Shown here piece by piece: positions 15,075 through 23,937 of a stretch of DNA of 64,000 bases. The notes below the pieces were generated by a model. The model was given only the letters and a program-made list of their open reading frames with translations, searched no databases and was not told the origin of the DNA. How positions within the stretch are numbered: the first letter of the stretch is position 1; the number at the start of each line of letters is the position of its first letter. The translations under genes were made by a program, and so were the position numbers. The DNA is taken from positions 4,588,001 through 4,652,000 of the forward strand of contig OZ250179.1 of assembly GCA_965238125.1 (NCBI GenBank). The letters run 5' to 3'. This stretch comes from UBA6623 sp965238125. Its GTDB lineage: Bacteria > Acidobacteriota > Terriglobia > Bryobacterales > UBA6623.

Positions 15075-16019
15075 TCGACCATCCCGCCAAGCCGCCTCCT
15101 CGAAACAAACACCGGTGAATCGGAGACACATAATCCGGCGACACGGAAATTCGCGACACTACCGAGCGGTGCTCGACCTCGTCGAACATCGCGGGCGCGA
15201 ATAGATCCCAGGCCGCCAACACGCCTCCGGCCAGCACGTAGAGCGGGAAATTCAAGGTGTTGATCAGCGCCGCCAGCCCGCGTCCCAGCGCCACGCCGAC
15301 GCGCTCGTAGATTCGCTTGGCTTCCGCGTCCCCGCGGCCCGCCGCCTCGTGGACCAGCCGGGACGTCATCTTGCCCTCGGCCTCTTTCATGCGTGCCATC
15401 ATGTCGGAGCGTTTGGCGAGAACGACGTCGTTTCCCATGCGGGCAATCGCCGTCGCCGATGCGTGGACCTCAAGACACCCGTAGTTGCCGCAGCCGCAAA
15501 GCATGCCGCTATTGGGCTCGACGGTAATGTGACCGACCTCGCCGGCCATCCCCAAGAAGCCGTGGACAATGCGTCCGCCGGTAATGATGCCGCCGCCGAT
15601 GCCGGTCCCCAGCGTCACCATCACCAGGTCATCGACTTGATGCCCCACCCCCAGCCAGTACTCGCCTATAGGACCGCGAGGTTGGCGTCGTTTTCGAGCA
15701 ACACCGGGCAGCCGAGTTTGTCCTGCAACGCATCGCGCAGGGGCAGGTTTTCCCAGCCGGGCAAGTTGGGCGCCTTTTTGATGAGGCCTTTTTCGAGTTC
15801 GATCAGCCCCGGAACGCCCACGCCGATTCCGGCCAACCCGCTCCCGCCTTGCGAGTCGCGCACGTGATGGATGCCCTCGACCATCCCGGCGATAATTTCA
15901 TCCGGCCCGTCACTGGGAGTGGTCATCTGAAATTCGTCGAGGATTTCGCCGTCCGTCGAAATCGCGGCGGCACGCAAGTTCGTTCCGCCTAGATCGACGC
16001 CGATTCCGAAATCCGCCAC
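15075..16019 (-). pseudogene. ROK-family glucokinase-like gene, frameshifted
   Basis: N-terminal part (16019 to 15666) begins MADFGIGVDLGGTNLRAA, the ROK ATP-binding motif, and runs to ENDANLAVL then stop. Reading on two bases later gives GEYWLGVGHQVDDLVMVT and LGTGIGGGIITGGRIV, EVGHITVEPNSG and the zinc-binding CGCGNYGCLE cluster. The break is a 2-bp TA insertion turning CTAG into CTATAG (15666-15671). The C-terminus after AMFDEVEHRSVVSRIS is also degenerate. ROK kinases phosphorylate glucose or other hexoses; this copy is presumably inactive. Confidence 0.8.
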
Positions 16020-16217
16020 AACATTGACCTCAGCGCGACTATAACACGGAGCAAGCGGCGTTCCAAAAGAAGCGGACCCTCGCCGCTTCTCCGCCGGGAA
16101 AGGCGCTTTGCAAGACTCTCATCGGCCGGGGTGGGTCAAGAATGCGGCCCCGCGCGGCGGCTGGTCTGTGCGTTAGGGTCCCCAGGGAGTGAAAAGAAAT
16201 AGGGGACTCGTTTCCAT

Positions 16218-16364
16218 GAATCCGCGGGTTCATAGTGCCGCCATGAAAATGGCCGTCGCGGCGTTCCTGCCGCCCTTTCAGGGCTCGTGCGGGTGGGGGT
16301 CTACCCAGGGTTTCGCCGTTGCGGCTCCACCCTGGGCTATATTCCCCGCCGCCGCTTCGCGGCT
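16218..16364. repeat. dispersed repeat family A, copy 2
   Basis: Same order of blocks as copy 1: GAATCCGCGGGTTCA, CGCCATGAAAATG, CCTTTCAGGGCTCG, ACCCAGGG..CCCTGGGCTATATTCC, CGCCGCTTCGCGGCTC. Occupies most of the 16020-16480 gap; a short piece like the left end of family B (CTATTTTCGGAAGAGTCC) follows at 16418. Confidence 0.75.
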
Positions 16365-16480
16365 CAAGGTGTTCGCGATCTTGGCGGGCATAACATAATG
16401 CACAATACTCTCGAAGGCTATTTTCGGAAGAGTCCCCGAGCCGGCGGTTCTCGGCTCACGGCTAACTAACGGTTCACGGC

Positions 16481-18643
16481 TCACGGCCCGCCAAGCGCCT
16501 TCTCCGCCGCCCGGATTTGCTTCGTCACTGCCTCGAAGACATCCTTGACTACCTCGATCTGGCGCTTTGCCGTCTTCCAATCGCGTTGCTCGACCGCCTC
16601 GCGGACACCCGGAATCGTCTTCACTCCGTAGCCGGTGTAGAACCCGGGGGCGTAGATCTGGTGGCGATACCATCCCCGCGGCCCGGGCAGGCCTTCCGGA
16701 CGTCCCATGGCTCGCTCGACCTTGCGCAGGACGGCATTCGCGGCGCTGAAGTCACGTCCGCCGTCGCCCGAAACCGCGGCCGCTAATGCGGCTTCATAGC
16801 TCTCCGCCGCGGCCGAGAGTTTTTGCAAGGGCTCGCGCAACTTCCCCAGCGTCAACGAAGGAGTCTCGGGGTATTTCTTCTTGGTTCCCTCGTACAGTTT
16901 GTCGATTTCGTCGAGAAACACGCCCAACGTCTCGGCGAAATTCGTGAACTCGAAAGGCAATACGTCGGCATCGGCCATGCGCGCCATCGCAATAGCGTGC
17001 AGTTGAGCCAAGGCTTTGCCGTAGAGGAATTGCGGGTCGCCGAAGCGCCGGTACCAGTCGAAGGAATCGTAGATTGAATGATAGACGCCGCCGCCTTCCC
17101 CCCGGAAAGAAACGTTCGTCGAGGCAATCGCCAGGTGATCGAGAAAGACGGTGTAGTCGGAGCCCGACCCCAACGCGGCGAGACGTAAGTCGCGGCGACT
17201 GTCAATCTTCTTCTTTTCTTCCTCGTCGTCGCCGGCGGCTTCGAGCCGTTTATCCTTCACGATTTGCCAAACGCTTTCGCCGTTGCGCGGGTCGCGCATG
17301 TCGCGGACCACGTCGTTCACGAAGCGTTCGAGCGTATGCGAACCTTGCAGGCTCAGCGTCCCTTGGCGGTTGCTGTCGGTGTTGAAATAGACGACGGCCT
17401 TTTCGCGCAGCTCGTCGGCGTGCTTTTCGGCCCACTCCGTCGAACCGATCAGCCCCCATTCCTCCGCGTCCCAACTTGCGAAGATGATCGTCCGCTTCGG
17501 TTTCCACCCCGCCTTGACCATCTCGGCCAGCGTGCGCGCCGTTTCCATCAACGCCGCGTTACCGCTGACCGGATCGGTCGCCCCGTTGACCCAGGCGTCG
17601 TGGTGGTTGCCGTAGAGAATCCACTCGTCGGGAAATTCACTGCCCGGAATCTTCGCAATCACGTTTTCGCCGGGCGTGATACTCCAATCAAACGCAACGT
17701 CGAGCCGTACCTTTGCCGGCCCCGCTCCGACGTGATAGGTAATCGGCAGCGCTCCTCGCCACGGCTCGGGCGCCACCGGGCCTCCCAGGTTGCGCAGCAG
17801 CGGCAGCGCCTCGCCGTAGGAAATCGGCAGCACCGGGATCGTCGGGAGCGTCTTGGCCTCCGCGATTGCGAGTTTGCGTCCGCCAGGCTCCGAACCCCAC
17901 CCCGGCGAAAGCGGGTCGCCGGGATGAATCGGCATGTCCATTGTGCTGCCCCGCTGTACGCCGTCCTCGGGCCGATTCTGCCCCAGTGGATAGACGTCGT
18001 CGCCGTAGTAGCCGTCATCCTTGGGATCCGAATAAATGATGCAGCCGATTGCGCCGTGTTCGGCCGCGAGTTTCGGCTTAATGCCCCGCCAGCCCCCGTA
18101 ATAGCGGGCGAGCACGATCTTGCCCTCGACCCCCACGCCGAGTTTTTCAAGCACTTCGTAATCGGCCGGCATGCCGTAGTTGACGTAGACGATTTGGCCC
18201 GTCACGTCCCCTTCGGCCGAATAGGCGTTGTAGGTGGGTAGTTGATCGATGTCGGAAGAGTCCTTGTCCTCCGGAATCGCCGGCTCCTCGAGCTCGGCGA
18301 AGAAGTATTCCGGCTCCAGCAGCTCGAGCCGACGTGCGGTCGGAGTCGGCATCAGCCCGTCGAACACTTCGATCGAGGCATCGAGACCCCACTCCTTGAA
18401 CTTCTCGAGCACATAAGCGGCAACGCGTCTGCCGCCCTCGCTGCCGGTATGGTGAGGCTCCTCCGACATCACGCGGATGTACTCACGCACGTTGCCGGCT
18501 TTGGGAACCGCGCGAATCTTCTTCTCGAGCGCGCGCTGGGTTTTCGAAGTTTCCTCGGTAAACCCGCGCAAGGGGTCGGCGCCGCCGAGGTCTTGGACAA
18601 CAAGCAGGAACACCGAGACCGTCAAGAAAAGCAAATTCCGCAT
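16481..18643 (-). CDS. M28-family secreted metallopeptidase, glutamate carboxypeptidase II-like
   Basis: 720 residues. Signal peptide at the start (MRNLLFLTVSVFLLVVQDLGG). A protease-associated (PA) domain lies around residues 110-290. The zinc peptidase core follows: GNHHDAWVNGATDPVSG (His and Asp ligands), DAEEWGLIGSTEW (catalytic Glu and Glu ligand), VYFNTDSN (Asp) and VYHSIYDSFDW (His). The C-terminal ~130 residues are a helical dimerisation domain as in transferrin-receptor/PSMA-type proteins. It removes C-terminal residues such as glutamate from peptides and should act outside the inner membrane. It is transcribed divergently from argC. Confidence 0.9.
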   Translation of the reverse strand: MRNLLFLTVSVFLLVVQDLGGADPLRGFTEETSKTQRALEKKIRAVPKAGNVREYIRVMSEEPHHTGSEGGRRVAAYVLEKFKEWGLDASIEVFDGLMPTPTARRLELLEPEYFFAELEEPAIPEDKDSSDIDQLPTYNAYSAEGDVTGQIVYVNYGMPADYEVLEKLGVGVEGKIVLARYYGGWRGIKPKLAAEHGAIGCIIYSDPKDDGYYGDDVYPLGQNRPEDGVQRGSTMDMPIHPGDPLSPGWGSEPGGRKLAIAEAKTLPTIPVLPISYGEALPLLRNLGGPVAPEPWRGALPITYHVGAGPAKVRLDVAFDWSITPGENVIAKIPGSEFPDEWILYGNHHDAWVNGATDPVSGNAALMETARTLAEMVKAGWKPKRTIIFASWDAEEWGLIGSTEWAEKHADELREKAVVYFNTDSNRQGTLSLQGSHTLERFVNDVVRDMRDPRNGESVWQIVKDKRLEAAGDDEEEKKKIDSRRDLRLAALGSGSDYTVFLDHLAIASTNVSFRGEGGGVYHSIYDSFDWYRRFGDPQFLYGKALAQLHAIAMARMADADVLPFEFTNFAETLGVFLDEIDKLYEGTKKKYPETPSLTLGKLREPLQKLSAAAESYEAALAAAVSGDGGRDFSAANAVLRKVERAMGRPEGLPGPRGWYRHQIYAPGFYTGYGVKTIPGVREAVEQRDWKTAKRQIEVVKDVFEAVTKQIRAAEKALGGP

Positions 18644-18795
18644 GAAGAGAATTCTACTAGACGAGGTCGAGTGCCGGGGATTGCACCCCGACGCTTCATC
18701 GACGTCGCCAAACCATCGACACCGTGTCCGGGCGCGCGCTTGTCTCCCCTCCGGCGATCCACTATCATCAACGGTTCGAGGTTGATCGATCCGCG

Positions 18796-19806
18796 ATGGC
18801 CAAAACGATTCGAGTCGGCGTGGTCGGGTTTACCGGCTACAGCGGGGTGGAACTGGTCAAGATATTGCGGGCGCACCCCGCGGTGGAGCCTGTTCTGCTC
18901 GAACACCGCGCCCAATCCCCCGACGACGGCCCGCATTGGCCCGATGACCCCGAGCGCATGCCTTGGGCCCCGGAAAACCTTCGCGACGCCGGCATTGAAC
19001 TCGTCTTTCTCGCGACCCCTCACGAAGTTTCGCTCGACCTCGTCCCGGCCGCGCTCGATGCCGGAGTCAAAGTCGTCGACCTCAGCGGCGCCTTTCGCCT
19101 GCGCACCGTGGACAAGTACGACCGCTGGTACCAGATGGAGCACAATCGGGCCGACCTGCTCGAGGAAGCCGTTTACGGCCTGCCGGAGTACTTTCGCGCC
19201 GTGACCAAAGTCGCCCGGCTCGTGTCGAACCCGGGTTGCTACCCGACCGCCGCGAATCTGGCGATTCGTCCGCTGATTACCGCCGGTGTGCTCGAACGCG
19301 AGGCCGGCGTGATCTGCGACGCCAAGTCGGGTGTCAGCGGGGCGGGGAAGAGGCCCTCGGGCACGACTCATTTCTGCGCGGTGACCGACAACTTTTCGGC
19401 CTACGCGGTACTCGAGCATCGCCATGTGCCCGAGGTCCTGCTTACCTCGGACCTCGAGGAGCACGAGTTCAGCTTTACCGCGCAACTGTTGCCCGTCTAC
19501 CGCGGCATTCTCGAAACCATCTACGTGCGCACGGAAGAAGAGATGACGCGCGAAGACCTCGAGCAGGTTTACCGCAAGGTGTACGACGACGAGCCGTTCG
19601 TTCGCATCTACCCCGATGGAGCCGTCCCAACGCTCGAATCGGTGAACCATACCAACTACTGTGACCTGGGTATTCACGTTGACCCCGCGACCCGGCGCGC
19701 CGTCATCGTCGCCGCGATCGACAATTTGGGAAAAGGGGCGGCGGGGCAGGCGGTGCAGAATATGAACCTGGTGCTCGGCCTCCCCGAGACTCAAGGACTG
19801 CTCTAG
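18796..19806 (+). CDS. argC: N-acetyl-gamma-glutamyl-phosphate reductase
   Basis: 336 residues from ATG 18796 (MAKTIRVGVVGFTGYSGVEL); the longer frame upstream adds only shadow sequence. The NADP-binding GFTGYSG motif, the active-site Cys in VSNPGCYPTAANLA, AKSGVSGAGK, and the C-terminal NLGKGAAGQAVQNMN are typical. The enzyme reduces N-acetylglutamyl phosphate to the semialdehyde in arginine synthesis. argB follows on the same strand after a 237-bp gap filled by a family-D element. The argC stop codon TAG is itself the first bases of that element's CTAG end. Confidence 0.95.
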   Translation: MAKTIRVGVVGFTGYSGVELVKILRAHPAVEPVLLEHRAQSPDDGPHWPDDPERMPWAPENLRDAGIELVFLATPHEVSLDLVPAALDAGVKVVDLSGAFRLRTVDKYDRWYQMEHNRADLLEEAVYGLPEYFRAVTKVARLVSNPGCYPTAANLAIRPLITAGVLEREAGVICDAKSGVSGAGKRPSGTTHFCAVTDNFSAYAVLEHRHVPEVLLTSDLEEHEFSFTAQLLPVYRGILETIYVRTEEEMTREDLEQVYRKVYDDEPFVRIYPDGAVPTLESVNHTNYCDLGIHVDPATRRAVIVAAIDNLGKGAAGQAVQNMNLVLGLPETQGLL

Positions 19807-19999
19807 CCCGCTTTTCTCAGTGCGTGGCGAGGCAAAGTGCACGAAAGGTCAGTCAGTACGAGGCGCGCGCCGCTTGGCGCCCATTTTCTTAAGCAAAGAG
19901 GCGTACTTGAACAGTACGGTGAGCACGGCGAGCAAGCGCAACGAAGTAATGGCGGGCCTATCGTGTGCTTTGCTCGTCAGGCGGTGAGAAAAGCGGGCC
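19803..19999. repeat. CTAG-bounded MITE family D, copy 1
   Basis: About 197 bp. Left end CTAGCCCGCTTTTCTCA, right end an inverted TGAGAAAAGCGGGC. Interior blocks GCGTGGCGAGGCAAAGTGCA, GCGTACTTGAACAGTACGG and GCAACGAAGTAATGGCGGGC recur at 54329-54513, and the last one in the short copy at 25041-25109. No coding capacity. It separates argC from argB. Confidence 0.85.
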
Positions 20000-20043
20000 G
20001 GCCGCTGCCCTCGGCCGGCGGCGGCCGGCATCCTGATCATGTC

Positions 20044-20817
20044 GTGAAACTGCTGATCAAACTCGGCGGCGCGCTGCTCGAAAGCGAAGAGAGGCGCCGA
20101 GCCATCGCCGCCCAAATCGCCGCCCAAGTCTCGGCCGGACACCAAACAGTCGTTGTTCACGGCGGCGGAAAACGCCTCAGCCGCTATCTCGAGCGCGGCG
20201 GCTACCAAAGCGAATTCCGGCGCGGCTTCCGGGTCACCCCGCCCGAGATCATGGACGCCGTCTTGCGCATCTTCGCTGGCGAGGTCAACCATCATCTCGT
20301 CGCCGAACTGCAACGCGAGGGCGCCCGCGCGGTCGGGCTGTCAGGGATCGATGGCGGGTTGGTTCAGGCGGTCGAACTCGACCCCGATCTGGGCGCGGTG
20401 GGCCGCGTCGAGCACGTCGAGCCGGCCCTGCTCGACCTGTTGACCGAATCGGGTTTTCTGCCCGCCGTGGCCTGCGTTGCCGGCGGAGAAAACGGGGCGA
20501 TTTTCAACGTCAACGCCGATCAAATGGCGGTGGCTTGCGCCGCCGGATTCGCCGCCGACCAGTTGATTTTCCTCACCGATGTCGACGGCGTCCATGACGA
20601 AAACAAGAAATTACTCCCCCATTTGACGCCCGCCGGCGCGGAACACCTAATCGCCGGCGGAGTGGCCGAAGGCGGCATGGAAGCCAAGCTACGGGCCGCG
20701 ATGGCGGGCCTCGCGCAAGGCGTCGGCCGGGTTCGGATCGCCGCCGGGAAAGAGCCCGGCATCCTGGCGCGACTGCTCGGCGGCGAGCCGCTCGGAACCA
20801 CCTTGCAGCCCGATTAG
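20044..20817 (+). CDS. argB: acetylglutamate kinase
   Basis: 257 residues from GTG 20044 (VKLLIKLGGALLES); an overlapping ATG at 20039 stops at once. Amino-acid kinase hallmarks: KLGGALL, VVVHGGGKRL, GYQSEFRRGFRVT, FNVNADQMAVACAAG and DVDGVHDENK. The enzyme phosphorylates N-acetylglutamate, the step before ArgC. The family-D MITE between argC and argB may have altered their transcriptional coupling. The frame can be extended upstream through the MITE, but that part is not conserved and should not be annotated as protein. Confidence 0.9.
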   Translation: MKLLIKLGGALLESEERRRAIAAQIAAQVSAGHQTVVVHGGGKRLSRYLERGGYQSEFRRGFRVTPPEIMDAVLRIFAGEVNHHLVAELQREGARAVGLSGIDGGLVQAVELDPDLGAVGRVEHVEPALLDLLTESGFLPAVACVAGGENGAIFNVNADQMAVACAAGFAADQLIFLTDVDGVHDENKKLLPHLTPAGAEHLIAGGVAEGGMEAKLRAAMAGLAQGVGRVRIAAGKEPGILARLLGGEPLGTTLQPD

Positions 20818-21160
20818 AAGCACCTTTCGGGTGTTTCCGGTATCGCCGCCCCGGGTCGATCTCCACCGTGTCCGGCCCACGAACGCTCGTGAGTCTCCGC
20901 GTTGAAAAACGGAGGTCTGTTTCGCCGGGCGATTGGGCGACCCGCTCCCGCGCAACCGATGAATCTCGCGACAACCTCCGCCGAATCCGCAGACAAGGAA
21001 ACCCCTATCGACATATAATCGTCAAGATATCACGAAAGATTTACAAAAAATAGAGGTAAATTTTCGATAAAGTTTGATCCAATGGATCGTCAGTTTTGTA
21101 TACTTCTTTCTGCCCGTGAACATTAGCAATTGTCTTTGATTGGCGGGAGGGGGAATCGTC
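20818..21160. other. intergenic region with AT-rich promoter segment
   Basis: The first 180 bp after argB hold nothing recognised apart from a weak hairpin (CTCCG..CGGAG). From about 21010 to 21130 base composition turns clearly AT-rich against the surrounding DNA, which fits a promoter for the gene at 21161. It contains the palindrome GATCCAATGGATC at 21076-21088. Confidence 0.5.
21074..21104 (+). promoter_or_regulatory. possible promoter upstream of the 21161 gene
   Basis: TTGATC at 21074-21079 and TATACT at 21099-21104 resemble -35 and -10 boxes, with a long 19-nt spacer. The palindrome GATCCAATGGATC overlaps the -35 side and could be an operator. Sequence-only guess. Confidence 0.35.
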
Positions 21161-22132
21161 GTGAGAACACGGGTCATCGAAATCGAGAGCGCCATCGGCA
21201 TGTTGCTTTGCGCCCCGATCTTCCATCCATCGGGGAAGAAGCTGCTTGCGAAGGGTCACCAGATCAGCGAGGAGGATATTCATCTTCTCGGGCAGGAAGG
21301 CCATCAAAGCGTCTCGGTCGCGGTCCTGGAAGACAGCGAAATCCCCGAGGACGAGGCTTCCAAACAGCTCGCCGCCGAGGCCGCCTGCGGGGCGATGGAG
21401 ATTCGTATGAGTGCCGGCGGCCGCGCGAATCTGTACGCCACCAGCGATTGTTGTCTGCTGGTCGACGAAGGGCTGTTGCAGCGCGTCAATGCGTCGGGAA
21501 TTGTGACGATGGCCACGGCTCCGAACTTTTGTCATGCCGCTGGCGGCCGGCGAGTGGCCACCGTCAAGACGGCGCCTTTCGCCGTCGAGCGACACGATTT
21601 TGAAGCCGCCGCTCGGCTCGTTCGCGAGGAGGGCCCGATCTTGCAGGCCCGGCCGATGGCGGACCCGAGCATCGCCGTGCTCTATTGCGATCTCAACAAC
21701 GCGGACCGCGCAAGGCAGCTTTTCGAAGGAATCATGCGAAATCGCTTGGAACGCTTCCCGAAGGCGCCCGGGTATGCGTTGGCTTGCTTGGAGGACGAGG
21801 CCGCGGTGGCCCGGGCCCTGCAACATCTGTTGCATCCGCGCCCCACGGTCGTGCTGGTGGCTTCGACCACGGCGCCCGCCGGCCCCGACGACGTTGTGGA
21901 CCGGGCGATGCGGCGGATCGGCTGCGAAATCGAAAGCTTTCTGGCGCCGGTCGAACCGGGCAATTTGTTGCTGCTCTCCTATGCGGGGGGCATCCCGGTG
22001 GTTTCGGCGCCGGGTTGCTTCCGCTCGCCGCGACCCAACGTCGTCGATTTGATCCTGCCCCCCTTATTGGCTCGCTACCACATTTCGGCCGCCGAGATTT
22101 CCACTCTCGGTCACGGCGGATTGTTGCATTGA
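21161..22132 (+). CDS. molybdopterin-binding-domain protein
   Basis: 323 residues from GTG 21161, preferred over a TTG seven codons upstream because GGAGGGGG lies 6-13 nt before it. The N-terminal ~130 residues resemble a SAF-like or MoeA-type beta domain (MLLCAPIFHPSGKKLLAKGH). The C-terminal part has a fold reminiscent of the MoaB/MoeA/CinA nucleotide-substrate domain: VVLVASTTAPAGPDDVVDRAM, GGIPVVSAPGCFRSPRPNVV and the end HISAAEISTLGHGG. Homologues are annotated molybdopterin-binding; the reaction is unknown. It stands alone after an AT-rich promoter region and is followed by an HDOD gene 201 bp downstream. Confidence 0.6.
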   Translation: MRTRVIEIESAIGMLLCAPIFHPSGKKLLAKGHQISEEDIHLLGQEGHQSVSVAVLEDSEIPEDEASKQLAAEAACGAMEIRMSAGGRANLYATSDCCLLVDEGLLQRVNASGIVTMATAPNFCHAAGGRRVATVKTAPFAVERHDFEAAARLVREEGPILQARPMADPSIAVLYCDLNNADRARQLFEGIMRNRLERFPKAPGYALACLEDEAAVARALQHLLHPRPTVVLVASTTAPAGPDDVVDRAMRRIGCEIESFLAPVEPGNLLLLSYAGGIPVVSAPGCFRSPRPNVVDLILPPLLARYHISAAEISTLGHGGLLH

Positions 22133-22333
22133 GGCAGTTCGCGGAAATCGTCTCCGCCGACCTGTCGACGGCCGACTAAGAATCCAGTCTGTGTCGGCCG
22201 ATCTTTCCCCTGAACAGGTGACGTTGGCTGCCCGGGTCGTCCGGTCGTAACCGGGGTGATAGCCCGACCGACCTACGGGCGCGCCAGGCGCCGAGCTTTG
22301 GTACCCACACCGAGATGGCGGTTAGGTGAAGAA

Positions 22334-23239
22334 ATGATCGCGGCCTCCGCGCGGCCCAGCGTGTTGCAGATCCGGTCGGCTTTGGGGCGGTTGCAGGAAT
22401 TGCCCGGATGGTTTCCGACCGTGCAGCGGGTGATGACGCTGGCGGTTGACCCGCGCGTCGACGCCTTCCAGCTCGAAGTCGGTCTCGCGGTCGACCCCAC
22501 GGTCTCGGCGCGGGTGCTTGCCTTTGCGAATTCGCGCTACTTCGGTTTTCCCGAATCCGTCGACGATATCCGGCGTGCCGTCGGGGTGATCACTCACGAC
22601 CAACTGCGGGTCTTGCTGCGGCTGGTCTTGATCACCGGGTTCCTGGATTCACTGTCGAAAGACCTTCCTCGGGCCGAGGACTTGCGGCGTCTGGCGGTGG
22701 ACGCGGCCGCGGCCTCCTATCTGTTCGCCGAACGGGGAAACGACGACAAGCCCTTGGAACCTCTCGGGGTCGGCCTGGTTCACAATGTAGCCGACTTCGC
22801 CATAGCGCGCCTCTACCCCGAATCCTACCGGGCGATGGAAGATGACGCCGCGACGGTGCCGGCGACGGCGCTCGAGCGTACCGCCTTCGGCGTCGATTTC
22901 CCGACCATCGGCGGCTGGGTGATGGAGTCGTGGTCCTTTCCTCGATTTTTCGTTACGGCGGTCGAATACCAACGCACCCCCCGGCATCCGGCCCTCGACT
23001 CGGCCGTCCGACCGCGTCTGGCGCGAGTGGCGCTGGGCATCCGCCTGGCCGAGTGTCGGTGGCACGACTCCGGGGTCGGGTCGCTCATGGCCGAGCAGGA
23101 TCTTGTGCGGGCGGCGGGCATGCCGGCAGCCGCGTTGCCCGAGGTGTACGCCGCGCTGCCGGCGGAAGCCGAGGCTCTGCAGGCGCTTCTCGAAACCCCT
23201 CGTCCGGAGCCCGAGCCGGAGACCGAGAACGAGGAGTGA
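22334..23239 (+). CDS. HDOD-domain signalling protein
   Basis: 301 residues from ATG 22334, which follows GGTGAAGAA; the earlier in-frame start adds 26 arginine-rich residues of doubtful value. The HDOD core is visible: LGRLQELPGWFPTVQRVMTL, LEVGLAVDPTVSARVLAFANS and FGFPESVDDIRRAVGVI. The later helices keep some HD-like residues (GVGLVHNVADFAIARLYP) but not a complete metal site. HDOD proteins act as non-catalytic signalling scaffolds, often linked to c-di-GMP or motility. The C-terminus is an acidic Glu/Pro tail. An IS630 element sits 113 bp downstream. Confidence 0.75.
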   Translation: MIAASARPSVLQIRSALGRLQELPGWFPTVQRVMTLAVDPRVDAFQLEVGLAVDPTVSARVLAFANSRYFGFPESVDDIRRAVGVITHDQLRVLLRLVLITGFLDSLSKDLPRAEDLRRLAVDAAAASYLFAERGNDDKPLEPLGVGLVHNVADFAIARLYPESYRAMEDDAATVPATALERTAFGVDFPTIGGWVMESWSFPRFFVTAVEYQRTPRHPALDSAVRPRLARVALGIRLAECRWHDSGVGSLMAEQDLVRAAGMPAAALPEVYAALPAEAEALQALLETPRPEPEPETENEE

Positions 23240-23409
23240 CCCGAGGACAGGGGTTTCCACTATCCGATTGGATAGTGCTTGTGCCGGATCGGATAGGGCG
23301 CCGCACCCCGCGGGGCCGGTGGCTGATCGGCCCACGAGCCGATATTTTCTCCTATTGAGTCTCGCAAAATAAAGTGACACCTTTTTGGGGTACGTACGTC
23401 TTTGTATGT

Positions 23410-23937
23410 ATGGGAAATACAAAAGGCGTACGGCGGGATTTCGAGGCCCTGGAGAAGCGCCGTTTCAAAGCGATCCGGTTGGTCGAGCAAGGCTGTAGTC
23501 AGTCCGAGACAGCGAGGCGATTGAAGGTCGCGCGGCAAAGCGTCAGCGAGTGGCTGCGACGATACCGGCGTGACGGCGAAGCCGGGTTGCGCCAGGCCGG
23601 CCGCGCCGGCCGTAAGCCGCTGTTGGACGCCGCGCAGCTCGAACGCCTCGAGGCGTTGCTGCTGGAAGGCCCCGAGGCGCACGGCTTCCCGACGCCGCTG
23701 TGGAGCTGTCCGCGGGTCGCTCGTCTGATCGGAGACGAGTTCGGCGTGCGCTATCACGAGGGCCATGTCTGGAAGATCCTGCGGGCGCTCGGTTGGAGCC
23801 CGCAACGGCCCGTCGGCAAAGCGCGGGAGCGCAACGAAGAGGCCATCCGCAGCTGGCAGCGCAAGACTTGGCCGGCCATTAAAAAAAAGCCCGCAAAGAA
23901 GAACGTACGATCGTCTTCATCGACGAAAGCGGATTGA
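23410..23937 (+). CDS. IS630 transposase ORF A (helix-turn-helix part)
   Basis: 175 residues from ATG 23410. Contains two helix-turn-helix segments: IRLVEQGCSQSETARRLKVA followed by RQSVSEWLRRYR, and later FGVRYHEGHVWKILRALGWS. This is the DNA-binding half of the transposase, which recognises the terminal repeats. The natural continuation into the catalytic half needs a -1 slip on eight A at 23881-23888, giving IKKKARKEERTIVFIDESG. Without slipping, the frame ends with a Ser/Lys-rich tail. Confidence 0.85.
   Translation: MGNTKGVRRDFEALEKRRFKAIRLVEQGCSQSETARRLKVARQSVSEWLRRYRRDGEAGLRQAGRAGRKPLLDAAQLERLEALLLEGPEAHGFPTPLWSCPRVARLIGDEFGVRYHEGHVWKILRALGWSPQRPVGKARERNEEAIRSWQRKTWPAIKKKPAKKNVRSSSSTKAD

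Noticed and set aside
16278..16673. Minus-strand ORF through repeat family A (REAAAGNIAQGG...)
   Set aside because: It is translated repeat sequence, reproduced in other family-A copies, without independent evidence of being a gene.
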